Assembly (NCBI GenBank): GCA_948434985.1
Contig: CAOJFV010000006.1
Coordinates: 1 to 53,822, forward strand
Length of the DNA: 53,822 bases
Direction of reading: 5' to 3'
Source of the DNA: an uncultured Clostridium sp.
GTDB lineage: Bacteria > Bacillota > Clostridia > TANB77 > CAG-508
Below, one piece after another: positions 28,008 through 37,675 of this stretch. The position numbers were made by a program, and so were the translations under genes. The notes beneath the pieces are model-generated. The model was not told where the DNA came from. It did no database searches and was given only the letters and a program-made list of their open reading frames with translations. Position 1 is the first letter of the stretch, and each line of letters starts with the position of its first letter.

Positions 28008-29046
28008 ATGAAAAATATAAAAGATTATAACTTAGAAGAATTAAAGCAGGAATTCGTGAGTTTAAGAGAAAAACCATATAGGGCAGAGCAAGTTTTTAAA
28101 TGGCTATATATATCAAATGTTACATCTTTTGATGAGATGAGTAATTTATCATTAGATTTACGCAACAAACTAAAACAAGAATTTTCAATATGTACATATA
28201 ACATATTAAAAAAACAAGAATCTAGTGATGGAACAAAAAAATATTTATTTGATGTATTAGATGGAAATGCCATTGAAACAGTATTAATGAGCTATCATCA
28301 TGGATATACTATATGTGTATCTTCACAAATTGGTTGTAAAATGGGATGTAAGTTCTGTGCATCTACGGGTATACAATTTGTAAGGAGTTTAACATCAGGA
28401 GAAATAGTAGAACAAATACTTGCAGTACAAAGAGATACAGGAATTAAAATATCAAATATAGTATTTATGGGAATTGGAGAACCCTTTGATAATTATGATA
28501 ATGTATTAAATGCAGTTAGAATAATTAATAATCAAAAAGGGCTAAACATAGGAGCACGTCATATAAGTATTTCCACAAGTGGAATAGTTCCTAAAATCTA
28601 TGATTTTGCAAATGAAGATATGCAATGTACATTATCTATATCACTTCATGCAACAACTGATGAATTGAGAAATGCAATGATGCCTGTAAATAACGCATAC
28701 AATATAGAAGAATTAATGAAAGCCTGTAAATACTATATAGAAAAAACAAATAAGAGAATTTCTTTTGAATATGCACTTGCAAAAGATAATAACGAATCAT
28801 TGGAAGATGCAAAACGATTAGTTAAATTGTTAAAAGGAATGATATGTCATGTAAACCTTATACCAATTAACAAGATAGAAAATGGGAAATTTACTAAATC
28901 AACAAATGAAAATATTTTGAAATTTAGAGATTACTTAAATGATAATGGAATAGTAGCTACAGTAAGAAGAGAATTAGGTTCAGATATAGATGCAGCTTGT
29001 CGGACAACTTAGAAGAAAGAACCTAATAAATAAGGAGGAAGAATGA
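28008..29046 (+). CDS. rlmN: RlmN 23S rRNA/tRNA adenine-C2 methyltransferase with one CGG +1 site
   Basis: Radical-SAM enzyme making m2A in 23S rRNA and some tRNAs; 345 aa after one shift. The cluster motif is CKMGCKFCAS. At the C-terminus CGG 29001-29003 directly follows the catalytic Cys codon: the shift gives DIDAAC-GQLRRKN, the invariant RlmN ending, while frame 0 gives Arg-Thr-Thr-stop. The shifted stop (29044-29046) overlaps the ATG of the phosphatase gene at 29043, so the correct end restores ATGA coupling within the rlmN-prpC-prkC-rsgA-rpe operon. Confidence 0.94.
29001..29003 (+). other. CGG +1 recoding site, rlmN
   Basis: Preceding codon TGT (catalytic Cys), CGGA. The shift restores AACGQLR. 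Confidence 0.92.
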
Positions 29047-29774
29047 AGGTTTTTGCAAATTCAGATATTGGAAAAGCAAGAGATTTGAATGAAGATTTTT
29101 ACTATATATCAGATGGTCAAAACTATTTGAAACTATACATATTAGCAGATGGTATGGGCGGATATAATGGTGGAGAAATAGCAAGTAAACTTGCAACTTT
29201 ATCTGTTAAAGGATACATAGAATCGAATTTTGATAAAATAGAACATACAAAAGAAGCAATAATAGAACTTATAAAAAATGCAATTGAATATGCAAATATG
29301 GTAGTATATGAAAAAGCAAAAGAAAATGAAGAATTATCTAATATGGGTACTACTATAGAAGTTTTAGTAATATATAATAATAAGTTATTTATTGGACATA
29401 TAGGGGATTCAAGAATTTACCGAATTAGGAAAAATATAATAAGAAAATTAACTGAAGACCATAGTTATGTGCAAGAATTAGTAAATGACGGAACAATAAC
29501 AAAGGAAGAGGCAAAAAATCATCCTAAGAAAAATATGCTTATGAAAGCACTTGGGTGTACACCTTATGTTGAGCCAGATCTTACTATAAAAGGATTTCTA
29601 AAAGACGATATAGTTATAATATGTTCAGATGGTTTAACAAATATGTTAAGTGAAGAGGAAATATATAATATTGTTTTACAAAATAGAGATAATACTGGTA
29701 ATATTTTAATAAATAGAGCAAATGAATTAGGTGGATATGATAATATTACAGTTATAGTAGTTTACAATGATTAA
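29043..29774 (+). CDS. prpC: PP2C-type serine/threonine phosphatase
   Basis: 243 aa, the usual partner of the PASTA kinase. PP2C metal motifs: DLNEDFYY, LADGMGGYNGGEIAS, MGTTIEVL, GHIGDSRIYRIR, ICSDGLTNMLS and GGYDNITVIVV. AGGAGGAAG precedes the ATG, which overlaps the rlmN stop. It reverses phosphorylation of cell-wall and translation targets by the kinase encoded next. Confidence 0.95.
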   Translation: MKVFANSDIGKARDLNEDFYYISDGQNYLKLYILADGMGGYNGGEIASKLATLSVKGYIESNFDKIEHTKEAIIELIKNAIEYANMVVYEKAKENEELSNMGTTIEVLVIYNNKLFIGHIGDSRIYRIRKNIIRKLTEDHSYVQELVNDGTITKEEAKNHPKKNMLMKALGCTPYVEPDLTIKGFLKDDIVIICSDGLTNMLSEEEIYNIVLQNRDNTGNILINRANELGGYDNITVIVVYND

Positions 29775-29798
29775 TAAAATTCTAAGGAGAGAAGAGTT

Positions 29799-31748
29799 AT
29801 GAATTTAGAAGGTAGATTGATTGCAAATAGATATGAAATAATAGAAAATGTTGGAAATGGTGGAATGGCTACAGTTTATAAAGCAAAGGATCATGTACTT
29901 AATAGATTTGTCGCAGTAAAGATACTAAGAGATGAATTTACAACAGATAATGAATTTATAAAAAGATTTCGTTCAGAAGCACAAGCTGTTGCAAGCCTAA
30001 CAAATCCAAATATAGTAGCGGTATATGATGTAGGAAATGAAGGAAACTTATATTATATTGTTATGGAACTTGTACAAGGAAAAACTTTAAAAGAAGTAAT
30101 ACAAGAAGAAGGAAAATTATCATGGAAATGGACTGTAAAAGTTGCAATCCAAATTGCACAAGCATTAGAAACAGCACATAAAAACAATATTATCCATAGA
30201 GATATAAAACCACATAATATTATAATAACAGAGGATGGAATGGCAAAAGTTACAGACTTTGGGATTGCAAAAGCAGTATCAAATTCAACTATAACAGCAT
30301 TTGGAACAACACTTGGTTCTGTACATTATTTTTCACCAGAACATGCAAGAGGAGGATTTACAGATGCAAAATCTGACCTATACTCTCTAGGTGTAGTTAT
30401 GTATGAAATGTTAACAGGAAGAGTACCATTTGAGGCAGATACACCAGTTTCAGTAGCGTTAATGCATATGCAAGAAAAAGCAATAGAACCTATTACATTA
30501 ACACCTACTATTCCTATATCTGTAAATAAAATTGTAATAAAAGCAATGCAAAAAGACGGAAACTTACGTTATCAAAGTGCAAGCGAAATGCTAAGAGATT
30601 TAAATATGTCAATAAAAAATCCAGATGGAAATTTTGTATTTATGAAAGATACAGAAAATGATTCTCCAACACAAAAAATACCTACAATGCAAGGTAAAGA
30701 GATAAAGACAGAAAAAAAGAAAAAAGAAAATGGTTTTGTAGCATTTGTAAAAAAACATAAAGTAATATCAAGTATAGTTGGCGGTATATTGTTATTTATA
30801 TTAACAATAGCTATAACATTCTTTAGCTTAAAGCTTACACAAGTAAAAGATGTACAAATTCCTAATTTAGTAGGAAAAACACAGCAAGAAGCAAAAAAGA
30901 TAGCAGAAGATGCAAAACTTGTTTATACAGAACTTGAACCACAATTTAGTCCAGATGTTGAAGCAGGACGTGTAATAAGTCAAACACCAAACTTCATAGA
31001 AAATTACAAAATAAAAGAAAAAACAGAAATAAAAGTAGTAATAAGTAAAGGACAAGAAATTACTACAGTACCAAAAGTTGTAGGAATGAAAAAAGAAGAA
31101 GCTATAGTAGCATTAGAAGAAGCACATTTAAATGCAGAAATAATAGAAGAGACCTCTAAAACAGTAGAAGAAGGATATGTAGTAAGCCAAGAAACTAAAG
31201 AAAATACAGAAATAAATGCAGGAGAAACTATAAAAATACATGTAAGCACAGGAACAGGGATAGAACAAGTAAGTATGCCATATGTAATTGGTAAAACAGA
31301 GGCAGAAGCAAAAAAAGCAATAGAAGATAGCAAATTGAAGATAAAACAAGTAATATATGAAGAGGACAAAACAAAAGATGATGGAAAAGTTCTAAAACAA
31401 GATAAAGAAGCAGGTTCTACACTTGATGAAGGAACAGAAGTAATAATCACAGTAAATAAAATAGAACAACTAAAAACAGGAAAAGTAAAAATAGATTTAA
31501 AATCATTAACAGGAGGATATTCTGAGACAACAGGTAACACTATAACAACTACTAAGAAGACAGTAGATGTAGAAGTAAGAGTTGGAGATGATAGTGTATT
31601 TAAAGGAACAAAATCTAAAAATGATACATTTGAAGTAGAAGTAAGTGGAATTGGAACTATAACTGTAAAAGTATATATAGATGGAGTTTTAGGAAATAGA
31701 CAAAAACAATTAAACTTGAACGCTACAAATCAAATAGTTTTTGAATAA
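29799..31748 (+). CDS. prkC: PASTA-domain serine/threonine kinase
   Basis: 649 aa eukaryotic-type kinase. Kinase domain residues 8-270: VGNGGMATVYKA, VAVKIL, HRDIKPHNIII, DFGIAKA, SLGVVMYEMLTG. One membrane helix near residues 325-345, then three extracellular PASTA repeats (starting VQIPNLVGK, TTVPKVVGM and VSMPYVIGK) that bind muropeptides in this family, and a beta-rich C-terminal domain. It senses cell-wall state and acts with PrpC. No in-frame CGG. Confidence 0.96.
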   Translation: MNLEGRLIANRYEIIENVGNGGMATVYKAKDHVLNRFVAVKILRDEFTTDNEFIKRFRSEAQAVASLTNPNIVAVYDVGNEGNLYYIVMELVQGKTLKEVIQEEGKLSWKWTVKVAIQIAQALETAHKNNIIHRDIKPHNIIITEDGMAKVTDFGIAKAVSNSTITAFGTTLGSVHYFSPEHARGGFTDAKSDLYSLGVVMYEMLTGRVPFEADTPVSVALMHMQEKAIEPITLTPTIPISVNKIVIKAMQKDGNLRYQSASEMLRDLNMSIKNPDGNFVFMKDTENDSPTQKIPTMQGKEIKTEKKKKENGFVAFVKKHKVISSIVGGILLFILTIAITFFSLKLTQVKDVQIPNLVGKTQQEAKKIAEDAKLVYTELEPQFSPDVEAGRVISQTPNFIENYKIKEKTEIKVVISKGQEITTVPKVVGMKKEEAIVALEEAHLNAEIIEETSKTVEEGYVVSQETKENTEINAGETIKIHVSTGTGIEQVSMPYVIGKTEAEAKKAIEDSKLKIKQVIYEEDKTKDDGKVLKQDKEAGSTLDEGTEVIITVNKIEQLKTGKVKIDLKSLTGGYSETTGNTITTTKKTVDVEVRVGDDSVFKGTKSKNDTFEVEVSGIGTITVKVYIDGVLGNRQKQLNLNATNQIVFE

Positions 31749-31757
31749 AGTAATTAA

Positions 31758-31787
31758 AAGGTGGAATAGATTTTACTATTCTACCTT
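31758..31787 (+). terminator. Hairpin after prkC
   Basis: AAGGTGGAATAG (31758-31769) pairs with CTATTCTACCTT (31776-31787) with one G-U. The T tract is weak, so it may only attenuate. Confidence 0.55.
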
Positions 31788-31853
31788 AAATTATTTGTAT
31801 AATTTTTAAAATAATGTTACAATAGTCATAAGTAATATATAGTAGGAGGACAA

Positions 31854-32739
31854 ATGCTAGAAGGAGTTATTGTAAGTAATATTTCTAATATTTATATGGT
31901 AGAAGTGGATAACAGAATTTATGAATGTAATGCAAGAGGAAAATTTAAAAACATAGATATTACACCTATAGTTGGAGATAAGGTAAATATAGAAATTTTA
32001 GATAAAGATAAAAATACTGCTATTATTAGCGAAATATTAGAAAGAAATAATTATATAAAAAGACCTAAACTTGCAAATCTTACTAAACTTATATTGGTAG
32101 TATCTGCAAAACAACCAAAGCCGGATTTATTAATGCTTGATAAACAATTAGCTTTTGCTGAATTTTTAAATTTAGATGTTTGTATTGTTATTAATAAAAT
32201 AGATTTAGAAAAAGAAGAGAAAATTAAAGAAATACAAAAAATATATACTGATATTGGATATAAAGTAATTGTTACAAATGCTAAAGATGGATATGGAGTA
32301 AATAAACTGCATAAAGAACTTATAAATAATATAAGTGCGTTTTCTGGAAATTCTGGAGTACGGAAAATCTAGTTTGTTAAATTCAATATTTAATGAAGCT
32401 TTAACAGAAGAAGGGGAGATAAGTTCAAAAAATAGAAAAGGGAAAAATACTACTACTCAAGTTAAATTATATAAAATAGATGAGAATACATACATAGCAG
32501 ATACACCAGGTTTTTCTACGTTTGATATATATGAAATAGAAACTGGTGACTTGTATAAATATTTTAAAGAGTTTGTAGAACTTGAAAAACAATGTGAATT
32601 TGTAGGTTGTACACATATAAAAGAACAAGAATGTGGAATAAAAAAAGGACTAGAAGAAGGAAGAATATCGAATTTAAGATATGAAAATTATGTTAAAATA
32701 TATAATGATTTAAAAGATAAGGAGGAACATAAATGGTAG
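31854..32739 (+). CDS. rsgA: RsgA ribosome small-subunit GTPase with one CGG +1 site
   Basis: Circularly permuted GTPase that matures the 30S subunit, 294 aa after one shift. OB domain first, then G4 INKIDL, then the P-loop, where CGG 32361-32363 occurs: the shift gives SGNSGV-GKSSLLN; frame 0 gives Arg-Lys-Ile-stop. Next G3 DTPGFSTF and the zinc motif CEFVGCTHIKEQECGI. The shift site is inside the nucleotide-binding loop, so no functional GTPase is possible without it. The stop overlaps the rpe ATG (ATGGTAG). Confidence 0.94.
32361..32363 (+). other. CGG +1 recoding site, rsgA
   Basis: Preceding codon GTA, CGGA. The shift completes the P-loop GVGKSS. Confidence 0.92.
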
Positions 32740-33392
32740 AAATATCAACATCATTATTATCAGTAGAAAAAGAAAAAAGTGTTAAAGTAATTTATGATTT
32801 AGAGGTGGCTCATACAGACTATTACCACATAGATGTTATGGATGGTGAATTTGTAGAAAATGATACAAGAGAACTTATGAGGGCTCATGTAGATGTAATT
32901 AAGCAGATATCAAATATACCAATAGATGTACATTTAATGGTACAAAATGTAAAAGAGTATGTAGATGAATATTTAGATATAATGCCTAATATTATAACTT
33001 TTCAATATGAAGCACTAAACTCTAAAGAGGAAGTTAGAGAAATTATAGATTATATAAAGAAAAATAATGTAAAAGTAGGAATAGCCATTAAACCTGGTAC
33101 AAACTTAGATGAAATATATGAATTTTTACAATATATTCATATGTTACTTATAATGACTGTGGAACCTGGAAAAGGTGGACAAGCTTTAATACCAGAAACA
33201 TTAGATAAAGTAAAAACTCTAAAAAATTATATTAATGAAAATGATCTAGAAGTAGATATAGAAGCTGATGGGGGAATTAAATTAGAAAATATAAAAGATG
33301 TAAAAGAAGTAGGAGTAGATATTGCTGTTGTTGGAACAGGTATTATCAAAACAGAAGATTATAAAGAAACAATTAAAAGATTAAAAGAATAA
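32733..33392 (+). CDS. rpe: Ribulose-phosphate 3-epimerase
   Basis: 219 aa TIM-barrel enzyme of the pentose phosphate pathway. Typical signatures: YYHIDVMDGEFVEN, IDVHLMVQN, MTVEPGKGGQALIPETLDKV and EADGGIKLENI. Coupled to rsgA by a 7-base overlap; ends before a strong terminator at 33439. Confidence 0.93.
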   Translation: MVEISTSLLSVEKEKSVKVIYDLEVAHTDYYHIDVMDGEFVENDTRELMRAHVDVIKQISNIPIDVHLMVQNVKEYVDEYLDIMPNIITFQYEALNSKEEVREIIDYIKKNNVKVGIAIKPGTNLDEIYEFLQYIHMLLIMTVEPGKGGQALIPETLDKVKTLKNYINENDLEVDIEADGGIKLENIKDVKEVGVDIAVVGTGIIKTEDYKETIKRLKE

Positions 33393-33438
33393 GTGTACAT
33401 TAAAGAAAGGTTATATATTTATTCCTATACAACTAATA

Positions 33439-33470
33439 AAAATGTAGAGATTTTTAAATCTCTACATTTT
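33439..33470. terminator. Bidirectional terminator
   Basis: AAAATGTAGAGATTT (33439-33453) pairs perfectly with AAATCTCTACATTTT (33456-33470). Confidence 0.85.
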
Positions 33471-33479
33471 TTGTTATGA

Positions 33480-34680
33480 TTAAGCTACTACAGATTTTTC
33501 TTTTTTAGTTTTTTTAAATATATATGAAAGTAATGTTCCAAATCCAACTAGGTTAACAATTATACTAATAATTGTACCAACATAAGGGATTTGTTCTAGT
33601 ACCCAAAGTATTAATGTAACAACTACTAAAGCAACTATAGTTAAATATTTTTTGCTAAAATTAAATTTTTCTTTAGCTTTAAATGTTATACAAGTTGTAG
33701 TAATTGCAAATGAAATAGACATCATTAGCATAAATACCGCAAATATAGCGAATGCAAGTGAAATACCAATATAGCTAAATAATAGTGCGAAGCTTACAAA
33801 TATTGCCACAACAAAAGCTAATAAACCAATTCCAAAAGATATTAAAGATTGTTTTCCTATATAATTTTTTGAATCTTCTACAAATTTTGGAGCAAGCCAA
33901 GCAATTAATAAAAATACTACAACAGTAAATAAAATAGTTTCTAATAAATCGATTACTTTATCTAATATAATACTTACTACAGATTTAGAATCTCCAAAAC
34001 TTTGTAGGTTAGAGTAATGAATTTCACCTTGTACTAATTCTTTTGATAATTCTAATTCTTTGTTACTTGAATAATGTAAATCTCCATATACTATTGCAGA
34101 AGAACCAGATGTAGTTTCGAAATTAAAGTTATCGGCTTCTACAAAAGCATCTCTTCCAGCACCACCTTTAAAATTAAATGTATTTGCGAAAACTCTTAAA
34201 TCTCTAATCATAAAAGAGTTATAATTCATATCAATTTTATTTCCAGCAGCATATAAATCGTTTGCAGCACCATTTAAAGTTAATTCGTTTGCACAGGCAT
34301 AAATTGATTGAACAACATATGAATTTTCTCCAAAAGTTACTTTGTCTCCAAATACAAATAGAGAACCATTTACTCTACCAGTAATTTCAACATTTCTTCC
34401 AAAAATGAAAACATTACCATCTACATATTTATCCATTACAATGTTATTATCAAATAAATATAAATCACCATTATATATTTCTGGTGTAGTTGGAGTATTA
34501 CCGTGTAGTTTCATTTTCTGTTGTTGGAGTAGTATTTTCTTCAGATGTTGTTTGAACATCACCTTCTGTTGTTCTTGCATTATCACCTGGAACTATATCA
34601 CTAGTTGCAAAACTTAAAGTAGAGATAAGAAGAACAAGACAAGTTAATAGTATTACTAATTTTGTTTTGTTTTTTAACAT
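33480..34680 (-). CDS. Exported bactofilin-like/polymer-forming membrane protein with one CGG +1 site
   Basis: 399 aa after one shift. Signal peptide (residues 1-25), a Thr/Glu-rich linker, then a right-handed beta-helix-like region of the polymer-forming (bactofilin) type (YVDGNVFIFGRNVEITGRVN, GSLFVFGDKVTFGE), and four membrane helices at the C-terminus ending KKTKKEKSVVA. CGG 34503-34501 in the linker is followed by TAA in frame 0; the shift gives TENETT-GNTPTTPEIYNG. GGAGGAA precedes ATG 34680. Probably a surface or envelope scaffold; exact function unknown. Confidence 0.8.
34501..34503 (-). other. CGG +1 recoding site, bactofilin-like gene
   Basis: Preceding codon ACA, CGGT; frame 0 is CGG TAA. 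Confidence 0.82.
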
Positions 34681-34786
34681 AAAAATTCCTCCTAAATAAT
34701 TTTATTTTATATGCTAAATCATATAACTAATTAAAGGGTTTGTCAATAAAAAATGAGGTTAAATTAGTATTAATAAAGTGCAATAT

Positions 34787-34827
34787 AAAAAGAGGAAGTA
34801 ACTATTTTTTAGTTATTTCCTCTTTTT
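34787..34827. terminator. Terminator overlapping small Cys-rich gene
   Basis: An 18-bp stem (34787-34804 with 34810-34827) flanked by A and T tracts. It contains the small gene's stop. Confidence 0.75.
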
Positions 34828-34942
34828 GTAGATAATAAGCACAATTAGAAGCAGGAGTTACTGTCTTTGATGATACTTTTTCAAAACAGCACTTACCGTC
34901 TTTTTGATAAACACAACTCGCAGAACAATTTATGTTTGTCAA
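34802..34942 (-). CDS. Small cysteine-rich protein, 46 aa
   Basis: Starts with TTG at 34942 (GAGGTG upstream) and reads TNINCSASCVYQKDGKCCFE and later ASNCAYYLQKEE. Five cysteines in a short chain suggest metal or Fe-S binding. It matches by pattern the short Cys-rich proteins common in Clostridia genomes, of unknown function. The terminator hairpin overlaps its end. Confidence 0.68.
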   Translation of the reverse strand: MTNINCSASCVYQKDGKCCFEKVSSKTVTPASNCAYYLQKEEITKK

Positions 34943-35009
34943 AACAATCACCTCTTTAAATGCTAGTATTTGTATAGATTCATATTTTATACATAAATAT
35001 AATTATTTT

Positions 35010-35654
35010 CTAATTTGTTTTAGAATTCCAAGTTTTACAATATTTTTTTAATGTACAAATTTCACATTTTGGCTTTCGTGAATCACAAGTGTTTCTTCCA
35101 TGCCATACAAATAGGTGATTAATATCTTTTAAATATTCTTTTGGAAAAATTTTTAGTAAATCTTGCTCGATTTTTTCTGGTTCATTTTTATTAGAAAGCC
35201 CAAGTCTATTGGAGATTCTTTTTGCATGTGTATCAACAGCAATTCCTTCAGCACATCCAAAAGCTTCGAGCATAATAACATTTGCACATTTTCTTCCAAC
35301 ACCAGGAAGAGTTATTAATTCTTCCATCGTATGTGGTACTTCACCATTAAATTCATCTACAATTTTTTTTGCACAAGCTTTTATATTTTTAGCTTTGTTT
35401 TTATAAAAACCACAAGAATGGATTAATTCTTCTAATTCTGTAGTATCAATATTTACAAAATCTTCAGGAGAAGTGCACCTTTTAAATAGTGCAGGAGTAA
35501 CCTTATTTACTCTTTCATCTGTACATTGGGCAGAAAGCATAACTGCTATTACCATTTCGAAAGGAGTATTAAAATCTAAACTGCAAGTGGCATCTGGATA
35601 TGTATCTTTTAATATATTTACTAGTTCTATAATTTCATCTTTATTTAATTTCAT
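35010..35654 (-). CDS. nth: Endonuclease III
   Basis: 214 aa base-excision-repair DNA glycosylase/AP lyase for oxidised pyrimidines. The helix-hairpin-helix is LPGVGRKCANVIMLEAFG with the catalytic Lys within reach, the catalytic Asp lies in AVDTHAKRISNRLG, and the C-terminal [4Fe-4S] cysteines are CDSRKPKCEICTLKKYC. Complete, with no in-frame CGG. Confidence 0.96.
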   Translation of the reverse strand: MKLNKDEIIELVNILKDTYPDATCSLDFNTPFEMVIAVMLSAQCTDERVNKVTPALFKRCTSPEDFVNIDTTELEELIHSCGFYKNKAKNIKACAKKIVDEFNGEVPHTMEELITLPGVGRKCANVIMLEAFGCAEGIAVDTHAKRISNRLGLSNKNEPEKIEQDLLKIFPKEYLKDINHLFVWHGRNTCDSRKPKCEICTLKKYCKTWNSKTN

Positions 35655-35713
35655 TCTATCACCTTTTTTCGATATATTAATATAATATAAGTAAGGATTG
35701 GAGGTAAGGTATT

Positions 35714-35863
35714 ATGTTTGGAATACTTAAAAAAACTTGTGGAGTATGTCTTATAGGTCTGGGACTTGGAATTTTGCTTGTTTTATTACTTCCAGTATCA
35801 GGGTGGCTATTTTTAATTGGAGTGGCAATCTTAATCTTAGGTTTAATTTGGCTTTCGTGTTAA
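35714..35863 (+). CDS. Small hydrophobic protein, 49 aa
   Basis: MFGILKKTCGVCLIGLGLGI followed by one or two membrane helices, ending GLIWLSC. GGAGGTAAGG precedes the ATG. A single small membrane protein of a kind frequent in Clostridia; function unknown. Followed after 25 bases by another tiny ORF. Confidence 0.6.
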   Translation: MFGILKKTCGVCLIGLGLGILLVLLLPVSGWLFLIGVAILILGLIWLSC

Positions 35864-35888
35864 ATATAGAAGAAGGAGAGTGTTATAT

Positions 35889-35963
35889 ATGCAAATAGTA
35901 GTAAAAAAAGTGCCTAAATTTTTAAGAGGTTTTGTTAAACTAATCTTTGGAATAAAAGAATAG
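35889..35963 (+). CDS. Tiny basic amphipathic peptide, 24 aa
   Basis: MQIVVKKVPKFLRGFVKLIF plus GIKE. AAGGAG precedes the ATG, and a terminator follows at 35984-36008, so it is plausibly expressed with the upstream small membrane protein. The amphipathic basic sequence suggests membrane contact. Confidence 0.5.
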   Translation: MQIVVKKVPKFLRGFVKLIFGIKE

Positions 35964-35983
35964 AATTACATAAGAATAAAACA

Positions 35984-36008
35984 AAAAAGTAGGTTATGCC
36001 TACTTTTT
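35984..36008. terminator. Bidirectional terminator before rpmB
   Basis: AAAAAGTAGG (35984-35993) pairs perfectly with CCTACTTTTT (35999-36008) around a 5-base loop. Confidence 0.85.
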
Positions 36009-36018
36009 AATATATTCT

Positions 36019-36216
36019 TTATGCTCTTTTAACTTTTCCTGCACGTAAGCATTTAGCACATACAGATATTCTTTTTGGTTCTCCATCTACCATAGCTTTT
36101 ACACTTCTAATATTTGGTTTCCATGTTCTTGTTGATCTTTTACTTATATGAGAACGAGTTATACTTAATTTATTTCCATGAGCTAAAGTTTTTTCGCATA
36201 TTTCACATTTTGCCAC
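36019..36216 (-). CDS. rpmB: 50S ribosomal protein L28
   Basis: 65 aa. Zinc-type L28 with two Cys pairs (AKCEICEK and SVCAKCLRAGK), NKLSITRSHISKRSTRTWKP and the C-terminal AKCLRAGKVKRA. I chose GTG 36216 (V-A-K-C-E-I-C), behind AGGAGGT, which fits the normal length; the frame is open slightly further upstream. Confidence 0.95.
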   Translation of the reverse strand: MAKCEICEKTLAHGNKLSITRSHISKRSTRTWKPNIRSVKAMVDGEPKRISVCAKCLRAGKVKRA

Positions 36217-36415
36217 TTTAAATTGCACCTCCTATAAAGTTAATAAATTGTCTACTTGCTAGTTTAACACATATTATGAAAAAAAACAAGACTTTGACGC
36301 AAAAAAAATTAACGATATTTACAAAACCTTAAAGAAATGCTATAATTGATGTGTTGCGACTTGAATTAGGTATATATGTTTTTAATGCCTATAGCATATT
36401 TCACGGAGGGAATAT

Positions 36416-36790
36416 ATGAAAATACGGAAAGCTATATTAATTTTTGTGCTTGGATACTGTTTATTTAAAAATTCCATAGAATGTATGGTTATAATTTCAT
36501 TAAAAATGCAAGAAGGAATAACTTACATTAATGAAAGAGAAAAGAATATACAGTATACCAAGGAAGTACTATATTATGTTGTAGATTTAGCATTTGATGC
36601 TGTAGATGAGGTAGAGAATGAAGATTATGAATCTGCATATGAAAAGTTAGAAACTGCTGAAAAATTTATCGAATTATGCACTTGTATAATATACGAGAAC
36701 AATTTGCAAGATGAAGATTTAAAAGAATTATACATAAATAGTGCTTATCTAGTATCTAGTATTCAGAACGATATAGCAAAAGCTGAATAA
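36416..36790 (+). CDS. Orphan helical protein containing in-frame CGG at codon 4
   Basis: 124 aa. A hydrophobic N-terminus (residues 5-28) suggests a signal anchor, followed by a long helical acidic region (NEREKNIQYTKEVLYYVVDL, EDYESAYEKLETAEKFIELC). CGGAGGGA precedes the ATG. CGG at 36425-36427 is followed by A; a +1 shift would give Met-Lys-Ile-Gly-Lys-Leu-Tyr-stop. It has its own promoter (TTACAA, 16 bases, TATAAT near 36340) and a terminator at 36806. No recognised family. Confidence 0.6.
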   Translation: MKIRKAILIFVLGYCLFKNSIECMVIISLKMQEGITYINEREKNIQYTKEVLYYVVDLAFDAVDEVENEDYESAYEKLETAEKFIELCTCIIYENNLQDEDLKELYINSAYLVSSIQNDIAKAE

Positions 36791-36805
36791 TGTGAAATAG
36801 AATTG

Positions 36806-36842
36806 AAACTTTGGCTAAATAATGCCGAAGTTTTAATTTTTT
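36806..36842 (+). terminator. Terminator of orphan helical gene
   Basis: AAACTTTGGC (36806-36815, one G-U) pairs with GCCGAAGTTT (36824-36833), then a T-rich tail. Confidence 0.75.
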
Positions 36843-36852
36843 ATAAAAAATA

Positions 36853-36880
36853 TTGCAATTTAAAAATTATGTGATAGAAT
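36853..36880 (+). promoter_or_regulatory. Promoter of rubrerythrin gene
   Basis: TTGCAA (36853-36858), a 16-base spacer and TAGAAT (36875-36880). Confidence 0.65.
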
Positions 36881-36910
36881 ATCTGTAAAATAAATATAGG
36901 AGGTAATATA

Positions 36911-37450
36911 ATGGAATTAAAAGGATCAAAAACAGAGCAAAATTTAATGGAGGCTTTCGCTGGAGAGTCTCAAGCTAGAAACAAATATACATATTTTGCA
37001 AGCAAAGCAAAAAAGGAAGGATATGAGCAAATCGCAGCTATATTTCAAGAAACAGCTGATAATGAAAAAGAACATGCAAAAATGTGGTTTAAATTACTTA
37101 ATGGAGGAGAGATTTCAAATACAGAAGAAAATTTAAAAGCTGCAGCTGCAGGAGAAAACTATGAATGGACAGATATGTACGATAAATTTGCAAAAGAAGC
37201 AAAAGAAGAAGGATTTAATCATATTGCATTTTTATTTGAACAAGTTGCAAAAATTGAAAAAGAACATGAAGAAAGATATTTAAAATTATTAGAAAATGTA
37301 AAAGATGGTTTAGTATTTTCTAAAGATGGAGATAGAATTTGGAAATGTAGAAACTGCGGACATATAGTAATTGGAAAATCTGCACCAGAGGTTTGTCCAG
37401 TATGTGCACATCCAAAAGCTTATTTTGAAATAAAAGCAGAAAATTATTAA
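36911..37450 (+). CDS. Rubrerythrin
   Basis: 179 aa non-heme di-iron peroxidase protecting anaerobes from hydrogen peroxide. The N-terminal ferritin-like domain carries the ligands: [42 protein letters not shown]. The C-terminal rubredoxin domain has CRNCG and CPVCAH. Monocistronic, with AGGAGG upstream and a terminator at 37464. Confidence 0.96.
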   Translation: MELKGSKTEQNLMEAFAGESQARNKYTYFASKAKKEGYEQIAAIFQETADNEKEHAKMWFKLLNGGEISNTEENLKAAAAGENYEWTDMYDKFAKEAKEEGFNHIAFLFEQVAKIEKEHEERYLKLLENVKDGLVFSKDGDRIWKCRNCGHIVIGKSAPEVCPVCAHPKAYFEIKAENY

Positions 37451-37463
37451 AATATAAATTCAT

Positions 37464-37499
37464 AAAAAATTAGTAGGCAAAAATGCGTACTAATTTTTT
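37464..37499 (+). terminator. Terminator of rubrerythrin gene
   Basis: AAAAAATTAGTA (37464-37475) pairs with TACTAATTTTTT (37488-37499). Confidence 0.8.
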
Positions 37500-37595
37500 A
37501 TGTAATAAAATTCGAACAGCAAACAAACTGGTGTGTAAATTTTAAAGTGTTTTAAACAGAGTAATGTCCAAATTGTATATCGAAATAGTCTAAAA

Positions 37596-37624
37596 TTGAC
37601 TTTTGAGAAAAAATTTACTATAAT
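37596..37624 (+). promoter_or_regulatory. Promoter of orphan gene at 37676
   Basis: TTGACT (37596-37601), a 17-base spacer and TATAAT (37619-37624). Confidence 0.7.
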
Positions 37625-37675
37625 AATATTATAGTAGCAATAAAGCAAATTTTAATACAAGAAAGGATTAAAAAT

